From contig BSWB01000008.1 of the NCBI GenBank assembly GCA_033239125.1, positions 16,460,001-16,524,000 on the forward strand: a DNA stretch of 64,000 nucleotides. Reading direction: 5' to 3'. The notes under the pieces are model-generated. The model saw only the letters and a program-made list of their open reading frames with translations, did not search any database and was not told where the DNA came from. The translations under genes and the position numbers were made by a program. This stretch comes from Fagopyrum homotropicum (taxonomy: Eukaryota > Streptophyta > Magnoliopsida > Caryophyllales > Polygonaceae). Shown here piece by piece: positions 1-11,194 of the stretch (its first letter is position 1; each line of letters begins with the position of its first letter).

Positions 1-246
1 GAAATGTGTTTCAAGACACCGGAGGAAGGTATCAATTTTTATAAGGCATATGCTAAAAAGGTCGGTTTTGATGTTCGTTTGTCATCTTCCCGTGTATGCA
101 CAAAAGACGGGACTCTATTGCATCATCGCATATTGTGTAGTCGTTCTCAAGGAAAATGTACCCACTACCGGAAAGTGTCAAACAATTTCACTCTTTATAT
201 CATGTACGTTGTGAAACTTGTCTTAGATGAATGTGATATTTCGTAA
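1..246 (+). pseudogene. FAR1-type DNA-binding domain fragment
   Basis: The reading frame runs in from the left edge and stops at 246. Its first 50 or so residues match the FAR1 DNA-binding domain of FAR1/FRS proteins and of Mutator-like transposases: an FKTPEEG start, then FYKAYAKK, then a basic KDGTLLHHR stretch and a Cys in ILCSRSQG. After that the sequence no longer resembles the family and ends early. No MULE transposase core or SWIM finger follows. FAR1 proteins are light-signalling transcription factors derived from MULE transposases. This is more likely a broken gene or transposon piece than a working exon, although an intron continuing outside the frame cannot be excluded. Confidence 0.6.
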
Positions 247-1794
247 TCGGTGAACTACTATAATGAATTCTATAACCAACTGTGGTGTTACTTGTTATAT
301 TTACTCGATCATACACACTTAATTCGTTCATCTGAATCCGGTACACGAACAGTATAATATCCAGAACTTATATCGAATATATTCTGCAACTATATCCTTT
401 ATATTCCATACTTATATCGTTTATATTCAATAAGAAGAAAACTTACTAATCTATCATTTTTTTGTATGGTTATCGGTGTTTGCATACAAGATAACGTTCG
501 TCTTCCTATGTTGGTTGTGTTATTCTCACCGTTTTTGTGAAGACAAATTATTTCCAAAAAAGGAACCATTGATAGAAATATTATTTCCGGTAATATAGAA
601 ATATTTATAACTATATTCGTTAATATAGAAATATTATTTCCGGTAATCTTGTTTGTAATACGATTACATTTTATAGTATTGAAACACCAAATAAGAAAGT
701 GTAAACTCCATTACCCAAGCGTACATGTTGCGTTCATTAACATATGACACACTAAAATATTCTATATCCGGTAACTATATCTTGTATATTCTATAAAATA
801 TATCGTTCATATTCGGTAAAAAGTACATTTTCTAATCCGTCATATTATCTATGGTAAACGGAGTTTGCGTACAAGATAACTATCATCTTCGTATGTTTCC
901 TCAAGTGTAAAGGTTGTGCTCTTTAACATGCAACACCTAATATATGAAGCATCTATTAACTATATCATGTATATTCTGAAATTATATCGTTCATATTCAG
1001 TAATGAGTACACTTACTAATCTATCATATTATGCATGGTAAACGGTGTTTGTATACAAGATAAAGATTGCCTTCCAATGTTTGTTGTGTTATACTCACTG
1101 TAGCAAAAGAGTTTTCCGAAACAACATATCAAAAGAGTTTGACATTGTAGCATAGAACTTTGACATTAATAAAGACAGGAGTGTCAAACGCATTAATCCC
1201 TACATAAGTGATTCAAATATCCAAAAAGAGAAAGAAACTGTAGCATATAGTTTTGACATAGTGTAGCAAAATAGTTGTCCGGAACAACATATCAAAATAA
1301 CAACTTGAATCGTCTATTCCTCATCATCCATAGCATTGTCAGTCTTCAATGCCCCTCTAGCAACTATACGCGGTATTTCTGGCAACGCTGTGTTTTACCA
1401 TGTCAAGATTTCTGAAATCCTTCCATGTGATCAGTTGATACTATGCACTTGTTCAGTCCGTAGTTGAAAACGTTGTACATTTCTTCGAACTCAACGCCCC
1501 CTTCGTCACCAATTGAAAGTAGATGCGTACAAGTCTGTAACAATTTTTAACGTTATCTTCCACACGGAAACAAAACAACTATTAGTGAATAAAAAAGTAG
1601 TATGCTATCGAATATAAATAATAAAAGGACCGAATAACAAGTTGTATTTCCATTTTACCATGCATTAAACCCACACAAAAAAGATCTTTGGTGAATTTTC
1701 GCCTCTAAACCACTCAAGTGCGTTCAGATACGATGCCCAAGCATCCACAAGTGCGTTCGGAAAAAAAACTCATAGCCCTTAACACCAATCATTT
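247..1794. other. AT-rich non-coding region with diverged repeats
   Basis: No open reading frame of note is present. The stretch is AT-rich and holds three diverged copies of a block of about 100 bp (separate entry). It also has two copies of a GTAGCAAAA...GTT block that ends in AACAACATATCAAAA, near 1101-1135 and 1264-1298. It may be decayed Mutator-like sequence downstream of the FAR1-like fragment, but nothing proves this. Confidence 0.5.
413..1097. repeat. Three diverged copies of a ~100-bp block
   Basis: Copies lie near 413-520, 799-900 and 984-1097. Each runs from TATATCGTT(C/T)ATATTC through ACTAATC to a GTTTGC(A/G)TACAAGATAA-like core. Spacing is uneven (about 386 and 185 bp), so this is a dispersed local repeat rather than a clean tandem array. 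Confidence 0.6.
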
Positions 1795-1928
1795 ATGAAC
1801 ATACAAGTATTGAATGGCTGCAGCCTAACTCGCATTCGACAGGGCATGAACGAACATTCAACAATAATGGACAACCAATCCAATTCGGCAACCATATTTC
1901 AAAATAAAAAAACAAATCCGAAAACCAT

Positions 1929-2560
1929 AATCGGAATCAATGCACCGGAAATTACATTGATATCGACAATACCTCGAGTGACGGAGGGGAGCGGCGAGAC
2001 GAACAATACCCTAATCTGAATGACGATTGACACTGAAATGGTGATTAGGCCGTAGTGTGCGCCGAATACCGGCGCACACAATACCGAATGTAGATTGGAG
2101 GTCGAGCACAACACCGGCGAGACCAACGGCACCGAATACCGGATGAAGAAGACGACACCAAAAATTGTAAAAGATTTAGGGGTTTTATTTGAGGGGTATT
2201 AATTTAGGGAATATTACATTAATCCGCAAAAGCCTAATCGGAATCAATGAACCAGAAATTTCATTGCCGTTGACAATACCTCGAGTGACGGGGGGGAGCG
2301 GCGAGTCGAACAATACACTAATCGGAATGACGATTGGCACTGAAATGTTGATTAGGAGGAAGAACACAACACCGGCGAACACAATACCTAATGTAGAATG
2401 GAGGGGGAACGCAACCCCGGCTTGACCAACGACACCGGATACCGGAAGAAGAAGACGGCACCGATGGTATACTTGAGGACGAACAGCACACGATCTTGAT
2501 TAGGCGGAAGAAGAGGAAGCGATACCTGTAAAAGATTTAGGGATTTTATTTTAGGGAATT
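1929..2560. repeat. Degenerate tandem duplication, period ~303-307 bp
   Basis: The block starting AATCGGAATCAATG at 1929 recurs at 2236. Shared landmarks include GACAATACCTCGAGTGACGG, GGGAGCGGCGAG and, at the end of each unit, AATGTAGA(T/A)TGGAGG followed by ACACCGG. An AAAAGATTTAGGG(G/A)TTTTATTT block follows each unit, near 2167 and 2528. Open frames on both strands here are a by-product of the repeat and show no known domain. Confidence 0.7.
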
Positions 2561-2579
2561 TTAATATTGGGGTAGATAT

Positions 2580-3326
2580 GGTGTGGTGTGTATCACGCTC
2601 CTATTACTTCCAAATATGCAGTTTAAATTTTTATTTTCATTTTTTTTTCCTTAAAATCTCACTTAAGCATAGCCATCCATTATAACAATCCAACGAATAT
2701 AATTCGTTCTCATTGAACACTATAAGGGTTGTTTACATTGGAGCCAAACTCTCTATATATATATAAAAGAACATAGTCTTGTTAGAACTAATTTTGTTAG
2801 GTTCCGGCCTTATTTATCTTTTTCTTATGAATATTTATAAAATCATTTAGTATCCTTAATATTCTCTTTCGCATCCGTTAAGAGAATAATAATATCAAAT
2901 AGGCTTGATGAAATTTTATTAGGTCGGTTATATAAACAATATTAGCTTAGAGTCGTGAGTATGCCATATCATTTAGTAGCCTTATTATCTTTACTCATAG
3001 CAGAGAAAACCTATGAAGTACATGAATATATGTACATTTAGATTTCTTAATTTTTACAAAGATTATAAGCTTGATTCTTGGGGTTTATACTTACGCAGAT
3101 GAATTTGAAATGAAGTGAAGACAAGATATTAGCAAATAAGATGAGAAAGGACCATTCAATTCATCCATGACAAGTGATACACCAATTTCAATTACTCATC
3201 AGCTTGAGGAAAGTAGCTCAAACCTCTGACTTTCTCTTACACTTGCTATATATTAAGATATACTGATGATGTACATCAACCTACCTAAGCCTACCAAAAA
3301 CCTAAGGTAGAAGTACTCACTTCACT
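2580..3326. other. Intergenic, 3' flank of the DUF632 gene
   Basis: AT-rich sequence without open frames. It should contain the 3' UTR and polyadenylation site of the minus-strand gene that ends at 3327, but no signal is clear enough to place. Confidence 0.5.
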
Positions 3327-6300
3327 TCACTTCCCTTCCTCCTTAGCAGAACTTAGTGGTGGCCACTTAACATTTTTCCATTGTTTAACAAGTTCAGCAT
3401 ACCCTTCAGCTGAACATAATGCAAACTCTGTCAGTGAGCTCATAGCAACTGACATTCCGGCACAAAGAACTCGTACCGCAACTTCCGCCATCTTTTCTGG
3501 CGTCATCACTTCCTCTTCTTGTGTGCCATACTCTACCACATCCATGCCGCTGCCGCCATATCTCTTTGAAGCACTGCCGCCTTGGTGGGCCCTCCGAGAA
3601 TCCTCCCTTGCCTGCTGAGCATAGATGGACCCCATACCAGCTGCAAAGAAATCTAGGCCGTCCAGAACTTTGATCTCGTGCAGGGAGTCCATGAATGTGG
3701 ACCATTGGATGCAGAGGCCGAAGATTGGAGGAGCTGATTTTGCAGCTGATGTGTGAAGAGGTAGCTTTGACGTGTCAGGTTCACACCTCATGCACCTGAG
3801 GAGCCAGCTGGCTAGGCAGTGAACGTAAGACCGCTGAGACGTAACCCATGATTCAAAACATGCTTTCCAGTTTCTTAGCTCGGATTCAAGCTTGGAAGCT
3901 GAACGAGTTAGCCGGTTCGGATCAATGGATGAAATCGCAGGATGTCGCCTTGACTTGTTGAGTTTTGAGGGTGTTCCGGCTAATAGAAGCTTCGTATCAT
4001 CTAGAGTACGTTTTTGCATTTGGTGACACTCTGCCATGACCTCCCACATCCTTCCTAACCTGCATTTTTAAACAAAGTCATACACCGGCGCTTTACTTAG
4101 ACAAACATTTTGATCATCAAATACTTTTAACTTCTGCGAAGTCAATTTCATGGTTACAGAAACGTCCTACTTTACTGGCCTGAAATTAGAAAATTGAGCA
4201 GAGAACATACCCTTGTATCAATTGCAGAAGCTGAGGATGAAGTTCTTCATCCCTTAGAGTCTCAATCCTTTTTGAAATCGCTTCAATTGAGTGTATTGCA
4301 ACCTTTATCTGGGTATGCAAATCTCTGATGACAGCTCTAGTCTTATCCACGGATGTTGGGTCTTCTCCTTTGGCATCTTGGTTTCTTAGTTGCTTACATT
4401 TCTTTTCATATGCAAGTCGAACTCGTTCTCCTGACTGTAAAAAACAAGGAAATGCAAGGAAGTAAATTTGCTGAACTCAACAATATGCATAATTGGATTG
4501 ATGAATTCACGATCACACACTAAGTTTAAGATTGTTTAGCCGAGAAGAGCATGCAGGTGGTACAAAGCCATACGATCTTAAAATTAAGTGATTAACATGC
4601 GAAGTTCGGAAAACAAATCTTATTCTTGAGAAGCTAATCCTTGCCACCTCGCCCTAAATGTTTACTTCAAGGAAACATTTCAGGAAAAATAAAATAAAAA
4701 ACTAGTTCCTAGTAGCACAGTGACATATAGACAAATTGCATACCCTAACTTCCTCGTACAGTCTTTTCTCCCAGGCATACAGTCGATCCAAAGTTGATTG
4801 ATGACTTCCAGAAAACATGCATGATTCTGCAGAGAAATCGCTACTGCTTTCATACCCTTCTTCTCTGGAACTTGAAGAGCTGACAAAATATCTTGACGAA
4901 GAGGAGCGTGATGAGCCTGAGCGGAATAATGCCACTGGATTCAACATTTTGATAGCTGGAGAAAAAAAAGAAGCACTTATACAACCAGCTCATATGGGTG
5001 TAAAAGATTGTGGGATAGGAATATCAAAAAGCAAACATCAAACGTGTATGAGTCATCTATAGCTGCTTATACATTAATACAATGCCTTAACTAAGCAAAT
5101 GCAACACAACAAACATATAAGAAGTCATTAAATGCAAATACTAAAATGTAAGTCCTCATGTTAATGTTATATAAGAAGTCACTAAATGCAAATACTAAAA
5201 TGTAAGTCCTCATGTTAATGTTATTTAAGGAAACCATTTCAGAAGGCAAGGCAAGACAAGGCAGTGGGTTAAACTGTTAATTAGTGGAATTGTTGAATTA
5301 GATTAATAGATTGGTGACACATTGCATCTGCAAACTAGAAGATGTAGATAAGTGGATGAGAATTGCATTTACACAAAAAAAATGACAGTAAATTAAGAAG
5401 AAAAATGACAGTGAATTAAGAAGAAGAAAAAAGACAGTAAATTAAGGAGTGAGCAGCTTCAAGAGCATGACCAGCGGTGAACTAGCATTATTGAAGTTTA
5501 CTTCCAAAGAATGCATGATTATACCAGTGAGTCAGTGACCAAAAAAAACCCAAGATGATAAGATAAGTAAAGCTTCATACTCTGGTTTCATGTAATGCCA
5601 TCTCACATGTCCCTTGTTACAAATTTACCATTTCCAGTGAAATACTTCACTAAAACAAATTGAAGGAGCTGTAGTACCCGTAAATTTATATTCTTTATTA
5701 GATATACAAATGCACATAGGCTAGAAAGTAGATCATACATGAATTCAGTAAAGGAAAGTTTTGATCTGACAATATCACACAGCAATACCAAGGCTGGGCC
5801 CAATAAACCCCAAAACAAGCTGGGTCCAATAAACCCAAAACAAACTCAGGCATTCATGATATATAGGAAACAAGTCATTAGCAGATAAGAGGTATTCTCA
5901 TGCAGAATTCTTACGTGAAATTTCATTTGACGTAGTAAGATATTGTGCATGGTCAGACTCTAACAATGCAGATACTTCCTCTGCTGCATTGCAAACAACC
6001 GTGAACTGGCTCTCCAGATCCTTGATAACTTCATCCATGCTTGTTGGCCTTCGGTTCACATAAACTGTAAATCCTGGTGTTTCTTCCTTTGTTTCACACT
6101 CGCCAACAGCATTTTCATGGCGATGGATTTCAACTTGCTGAGCTTGTGACGGTCGAGACAATTCAATGTTTTCAGTACCATGTGATTGAATTACAGTCAC
6201 TTCATTCTCACTTTCATCTGCACTTTCCATGTCATCTTCCTCCTCATCATCAACATCTTCAATTGTGACCTCTTCATGTGGACTGATTGGGGAACTTGTA

Positions 6301-7217
6301 GTTCTTTCTTTTCTTACATGACCATGAGGATGAGCATGGGGGCGAGGATGAGCATGAGGATGAGCAGGAGGACGACCAGGAGGACGAGCAGGAGGATGAG
6401 CAGGAGGATGAGCATATGGATGAGCATGTGGATGAGGATGAGGATGAGCATGTGGATAAGGATGAGCGTGAGGATGAGGCTGAGCATGATGATTACCATG
6501 ACCCCCTATAGAATCAATCTCTTCATGCTCAGTTTCCTCTTCCAGGTCAGGTATTCCTTCTTCTTCTCGAACCTGTCTCAGTCCATTGATATCATCATCA
6601 ATGACTGACTGATCAAGACTGTTCCTAGTAGGATATCCATAATAATCCAATGATGAAAATGGGTTCCAGAAGAAATCCCATTGGTTAGTCTGAGGCGAAG
6701 GTGGAGGGATATTAGGCCGGTTGTTTGGGGAGTAGGAGTAAGAGGAAGGGTTTAGTGATGGAGATTGCATTGTAAAAAAACCATCAATCCCGTAATTATA
6801 CATAGAAGGGTAACTCTGGACTCGAAATGTCTCCGGTGATTGGGGCATTTCCTCTACTGAAACTGGAGGGTTCCCACTTGGTCGATAGTAGCTTATTTTC
6901 ACAGATGAATTCGATTCAGATTGAATAGTCGGTGTTTCTGCTAGGCATTTGGGGGAAATTGTGATAAACCTTGGAGTTGACTTCTTTACGGGTGTGAAAG
7001 GAGGTGTGATGAATGAATCTAGCAAGAACTCACGTGGCTCATCCCCTTCAATGTAATCGCGAAGTGCAGCAGACACCCGTTTCAAGGACTGGATATATGC
7101 AAGGTGCCCAGAGGCAAAACGTAACCGATGCTCAACAGCTTGTTTAATGAACTTCTTTCTATCCTTGCAGAGCTGGACAGCCTCTTCATCGTCTAATTTT
7201 GACGAATTACATCCCAT
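3327..7217 (-). CDS. DUF630/DUF632 protein (NRG2/REL2-like)
   Basis: Four coding exons on the minus strand: 7217-5915, 4955-4744, 4434-4211 and 4059-3327. They join in frame through GT-AG introns to give 823 residues, within the family's usual range. The protein starts MGCNSSKLD, an N-myristoylation-type terminus (Gly2), and residues 1-60 are the DUF630 domain. Exon 1 then encodes a low-complexity linker with a Pro/Ser part, a His-Pro-Ala tract at about 238-300 and an acidic Asp/Glu stretch. DUF632 fills exons 2-4 (about residues 450-800) and includes the family blocks SGSHQSTLDRLYAWEK, QLRNQDAKGEDP and QKRTLDDTKLLLAGT. Relatives include Arabidopsis NRG2 (nitrate signalling) and rice REL2 (leaf shape); databases often mislabel the family as bZIP proteins. 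Intron 1 (959 bp) carries a tandem duplication. The start was chosen because the myristoylation motif and DUF630 begin there. The exact biological role here is unknown. Confidence 0.93.
5117..5224. repeat. 54-bp tandem duplication in intron 1
   Basis: The unit beginning ATAAGAAGTCA at 5117 is repeated head-to-tail at 5171 with about one mismatch. It lies in intron 1 (4956-5914) of the DUF632 gene. Downstream in the same intron (about 5378-5452) a short GACAGT(A/G)AATTAA(G) unit occurs three times. Confidence 0.85.
6318..6505 (-). repeat. Coding microsatellite for a His-Pro-Ala tract
   Basis: Imperfect 6-bp units, read on the minus strand as GC-CAT-CC(T/A/C) variants, encode alternating HP, HA and PP steps within exon 1 of the DUF632 gene. 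About 20 His fall in some 62 residues (about 238-300). The repeat keeps the frame and has no stop, so it is probably translated. Confidence 0.85.
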
Positions 7218-8372
7218 CTCTCTTTCTCACCTCCCTCTCTCCTCCTTCCTCTGAAACCTAACCGAACTTCTCAGCCCAAATTGCAAACAACTATCAAACT
7301 GCAATGTCTCTTTACCTATGACCAAATTCATACATCCAGGCTGCCATGAAAGTTGTAAACCATGAAAAAAGCATTCTATTAAGATCAAGTCACAAGGAAA
7401 CGAAAGCAAGTTTTTCCATGCTAAAACAAGATTAGAGAACATGTGCATAAAGAAAGTGAAAAATGTGGAAATGTATGGTGCTTTTCTTCAATTGCAAGGC
7501 ATGGTTTAGGATTCTGAACAAACAACAAAAATAATCCGAAAAATACAAGAAAGCGACTCGATTACAAGTGCTCAGAAAATCAGAGGGTATATATCATTTC
7601 CAAGCAACGCAGAATCAGATTAAGCCTGAAAATATGCTCAATTACTACACATCACTTTGTAGCTGAAAAGGCATGAATTGTGATTCATAGAATGACTAAA
7701 TTAAAAAAAAAAACAGTTGAATTAATTGTGCTTGACGGGAACCCAGATTCAATTCTGGTAGGGTAAAATCCATTACTAGAATTCAACCTGTTAAATCAAA
7801 CAAATCATGAAGATACACACACCAAAAAACTCCACAAGACTGCTGATTGGGGAAAAAAAACAAACAGGTGGCGGGCATTACAACCAAAGAAGGCAAAGAA
7901 ACGAAACCAGTTTCGGAAACAGACCAAGACAAATACATAAACTAAAAGTATACAAAAAAAGTAAAGTTGGGAAATTTCACAAACCTAACGGCAGAGAAAA
8001 CCCCAAAATCCGGAAAGTGGCGAACTGAAAATGGGAGTAGAAACGGGGAGGGGAAAGTGGGAAAACAATGTTACCACTTACCAGTAGTGCAATGTTCAGA
8101 GGCCTCTGGTTGAACAGTGGCAGTGAAAGTGCATAGTTCATGACCTTTAAATTTTGTCGGAATAAATACCCTACCCCCGAAAGATTGATGGTAGAGGAAA
8201 GGGAAGTCTCACACAAACACATAAAGGAAATCAACTGCAGGAAGCAAAAACGTACCTGAAAATGGATGAGAGCGGGCCGAAGAGTTAAAGCTTGGGAGAG
8301 AGAGAATGGCAAACCACAGTAGAGAGGAGAGAGACGTTGTTGTGTGTTGTGAGTACAGAAAGCAACGGTCAA
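7218..8372 (-). promoter_or_regulatory. Probable 5' leader with an intron, and promoter, of the DUF632 gene
   Basis: Upstream of the start codon is a CT-rich leader (7218-7250) preceded on the minus strand by a TTTCAG acceptor. About 1 kb further up, a pyrimidine-rich segment (about 8256-8372) ends at a GTACGT donor (8255-8250). The simplest reading is a non-coding first exon, a leader intron of 8255-7251 and a short second leader segment. A second GTAAGT donor near 8082 could give an alternative leader. Open frames here (for example 7977-8372 minus) match no family. No TATA box is convincing. Transcript data would settle it. Confidence 0.45.
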
Positions 8373-8551
8373 AAAAAAGAAAGAGAAATTAAAGGTGGGT
8401 TATGATGCTGGCGAACCATTAAAAGGGGCGGAATAAATGAGAGACGCGTACGATTATGACTGCCTCTCTTTATTAACCCTTCATACGCCATTCTATTTCA
8501 ATTTTGCCCTTCACTCCCTATGTGAGATATTGATGCTTTTACGAGGGTTCC

Positions 8552-8554
<3 letters not shown>

Positions 8555-8585
<31 letters not shown>
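8555..8585. repeat. T(31) homopolymer
   Basis: An uninterrupted run of 31 T lies 20 bp before the MITE at 8606. It could be the poly(A) tail of a reversed retroposon, but no retroposon body is seen beside it. Confidence 0.9.
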
Positions 8586-8588
<3 letters not shown>

Positions 8589-8605
8589 CCTGAGAGGAGA
8601 CTATA

Positions 8606-9025
8606 GGGTTAGTTTGGTAACGGATGATTACGTAGATGAAGATGAAGGAAATTATTTAGATGAAGAATTAAGTGAATGAAACTGTTTAAGAGGATGAATA
8701 TGGATATAAGTGAAATGAGTGTTTGTTAAAATTAATATGATTGTGGGTAAAATTACGAAAAAGTATGTGTAATATTTTTTTATATATGAAAGAGATGAAT
8801 AAAAGAGGGGTAAAAGTGAGATTTGACCCTTAATAATCTTCATAATCCCTATAATCAAAGTTTTGCAGGATTACAAAATTCTCATAATCTAATTCCCTTA
8901 ATCTACGTAATTTAACCCCTTTAATCTTCTTAATTCTCTTACCAAACAAGATTACGAGAATTATTTCTCCCTTTTAATTCTCATAATCTTAATCTCCTTA
9001 ATTTATACTACTACCAAACGGAGCC
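8606..9025. mobile_element. MITE copy 1 (420 bp)
   Basis: The left end GGGTTAGTTTGGTAACGG and the right end read in reverse (GGCTCCGTTTGGTAGTAG) form short inverted termini of the type GG-n-TCCGTTTGGTA. The element is flanked by TATA (8602-8605 and 9026-9029), a possible target duplication, although TATA is weak evidence in AT-rich DNA. A second copy in opposite orientation lies at 52690-53112 with matching internal blocks. It has no coding capacity. Superfamily is not decided. Confidence 0.75.
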
Positions 9026-9029
9026 TATA

Positions 9030-9323
9030 TATATTTTGTCATGAAATGATTATTTGATCTCTTGTTTATTTAAATTTTTGTAAAATGATAGTTAGTTGTC
9101 GGTGTACTTGTTATAATGTATGTATCTATTTATAGGCAAAATGTTGGTGAATTTTTTAATAGAAAATTAGGAAGGTAAAGAAGGTAAACAATTCAACTTG
9201 TACAATTTACTATAAAATATCTAGCAATAATTCACTCTACAATTTTCCTACCACTCATACAAGTATTTGTAACTTATACTTGTAGAACATATTTATAACA
9301 TGTATTCATGTTATTCCATAACA
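9030..9323 (-). mobile_element. Copia-1 3' LTR, partial
   Basis: On the minus strand the LTR starts TGTTATGGAATAAC at 9323, directly after a polypurine tract (AAGGGGAG, 9331-9324). A TATA box (TATAAATA, 9134-9127) lies about 190 bp inside, as expected for U3. The far end is lost beside the MITE at 9025. The matching 5' LTR is not in this window. The segment 9324-9499 is the 3' non-coding part of the same element, with a CATTAAAAACCTTGTCAGG block often seen in this Copia group. Confidence 0.7.
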
Positions 9324-9499
9324 CTCCCCTTGAATGTTCACCTTCTATCAATATCAAACTTGAGCGTCTAGTGTTGACTCCATACTCATTAAACGCTTGG
9401 ATAAGTTGTCTCATTAAAAACCTTGTCAGGAAAATTCCGGTGGGATAAAAACCTTATCGAAGGGAAAAAGAGTACAACACGTATAATGCTCCCCTAATT

Positions 9500-11140
9500 T
9501 CAAGATATGTCTCGGAGTCTATACATTCCAATCTTGTGCACAAGCCCTTCAAATTTCTTGGGGCTCAATGATTTCGTGAACAAGTCAGCAAGATTATCAT
9601 TGGAACGGATTTGTTGAATATCAGCTTCCCTGGTTTCCTCTAGCTCACGGGTGGAGAAGAACTTTGACAATATGTGTTTTGTACGATCTCCCTTGATATG
9701 CCCTTTCTTCATTTGAGCAATGCATGTTGAATTATCTTCATACAAGATGGTTGGTTCTTTAGTGATAGACTTCATCCCACACTCCTTTTGTATAAACTTG
9801 ATCATTGATCGTAGGGACACACAATTTCTTTCAGCCTCATATAAAGCGATCAACTCTACGTAATTTGAGAAAGTGGCGGTAATTGTTTGTTTTGTTGACC
9901 TCCATGAAATTGTCGTGTCTTCATAAGTGAACACATATCCGTTTTGGGATTTGACTTTGTGTGGGTCGGACAAATATCCTACATCTGCATATCCAACCAA
10001 AGTGGTATCTCCTTTGTTTTGATAAAATAGACCATGATCATGAGTACCTCGAAGGTAGCGGAATACACGTTTGATGTCATTATAATGTCTTCTCGTAGTT
10101 GCACAAGTGTACATGGACAACAAGTTTACAATAAAAGCAATAGCCGGTCTTGTAGTGTTAGTCAAATACATTAAAGCACCAATTGCACTTAAATATGACA
10201 CTTCTGGGCCAAGGATTGCTTCATCCTCTTCTCGAGGACGGAACTCATCGTTTTCCACATTAAGAGATCGAACAACCATGAGTGAACTTAAAGGGTGTGC
10301 TTTATCCATGTAAAATCTCTTCAAGATTTTTTCAGTGTAATTAGATTGATGGATAAAGATTCCATCCTTTAAGTGTTCAATTTGCAAACCAAGACAAAGC
10401 TTAATTTTTCCAAGATCTTTCTTCTCAAATTCTTTCATCAAATACTTTGCAGATTCTTCAAGCTCGTTAGAAGTTCCGACGATATTCAAATCGTCAACAT
10501 AAATTGCAATTTAGTAAATCCACTCTTGGATCGCTTGATGAAAACACATGGACATATAATGTTGTTCTTATATCCCTCTTTGAGAAGATATTCACTAAGA
10601 CGATTGTACCACATTCGTCATGATTGTTTTAATTCATACAAGGATCTTCTCAATTTTGTGGAAAACATTTCTCGTGGCTTTGAGGAGTTGGCCTCAATCA
10701 ACTTTAGTCCTTGTGGGACTTTCATGTAGATGTCGGTATCAAGTGACCCGTATAAATATGCAGTCACAACATTCATAAGACACATGTGTAGTTTTTCAAA
10801 GATAGTCAGGCCGATTAGGAATCTAAATGTGGTTACATCAATTACTGGTGAGTATGTTTCATCATAATTGATTCTAGGAATTTGAGAAAAACCTTGGGCT
10901 ACAAATCTTGCCTTATCTCTCATAATTTCGTTTTTCTCATTTCTTTTTCTTAGGAAAACCCATTTATAGTCGACTGGTTTTACACTCTTTGGTGTATGGA
11001 CTACATACCCAAAAACTTCACGTTTTCAAGTGACTTTAATTCTGCCTGTATTGCTTATTTTCATCTTGTCCCATCCTTTCTCCAACGACATTCATCAACT
11101 GATTTTGGCTCAATGTCGTCATCTTCAATTCTGATATCAC
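9500..11140 (-). pseudogene. Copia-1 reverse transcriptase and RNase H, broken
   Basis: Read on the minus strand from about 11000 to 9500. It holds the Ty1/Copia RVT_2 domain (DKARFVAQGFSQ, then ETYSPV), the YVDD active site at about 10505-10494, and an RNase H ending in the Copia signatures YEDNSTCIAQ and NDNLADLFTKSL. Frames break near 10520-10620, with a TAA just before the YVDD. The first RT catalytic Asp (MDVKTAF in the family) is Asn here (MNVVTAY). Integrase is missing: the sequence is cut at about 11150 by Tekay-1, and the protease piece resumes at 15618. It cannot make active enzyme. Confidence 0.88.
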
Positions 11141-11194
11141 TAGCCACAACATAGAAAGGCCATCCTCATAACGGAACTGATTATCAAGCTCTAG

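Noticed and set aside
4817..5062. Plus-strand open frame with Glu/Leu-rich sequence
   Set aside because: It is antisense to DUF632 exon 2 and its acceptor site; the minus-strand exon has family motifs and proper splice sites.
6186..6608. Long antisense frames (Met/Arg/Ser-rich on plus, Leu/Ile-rich on minus) over the His tract
   Set aside because: They are alternative frames of the 6-bp coding repeat in DUF632 exon 1 and have no independent support.
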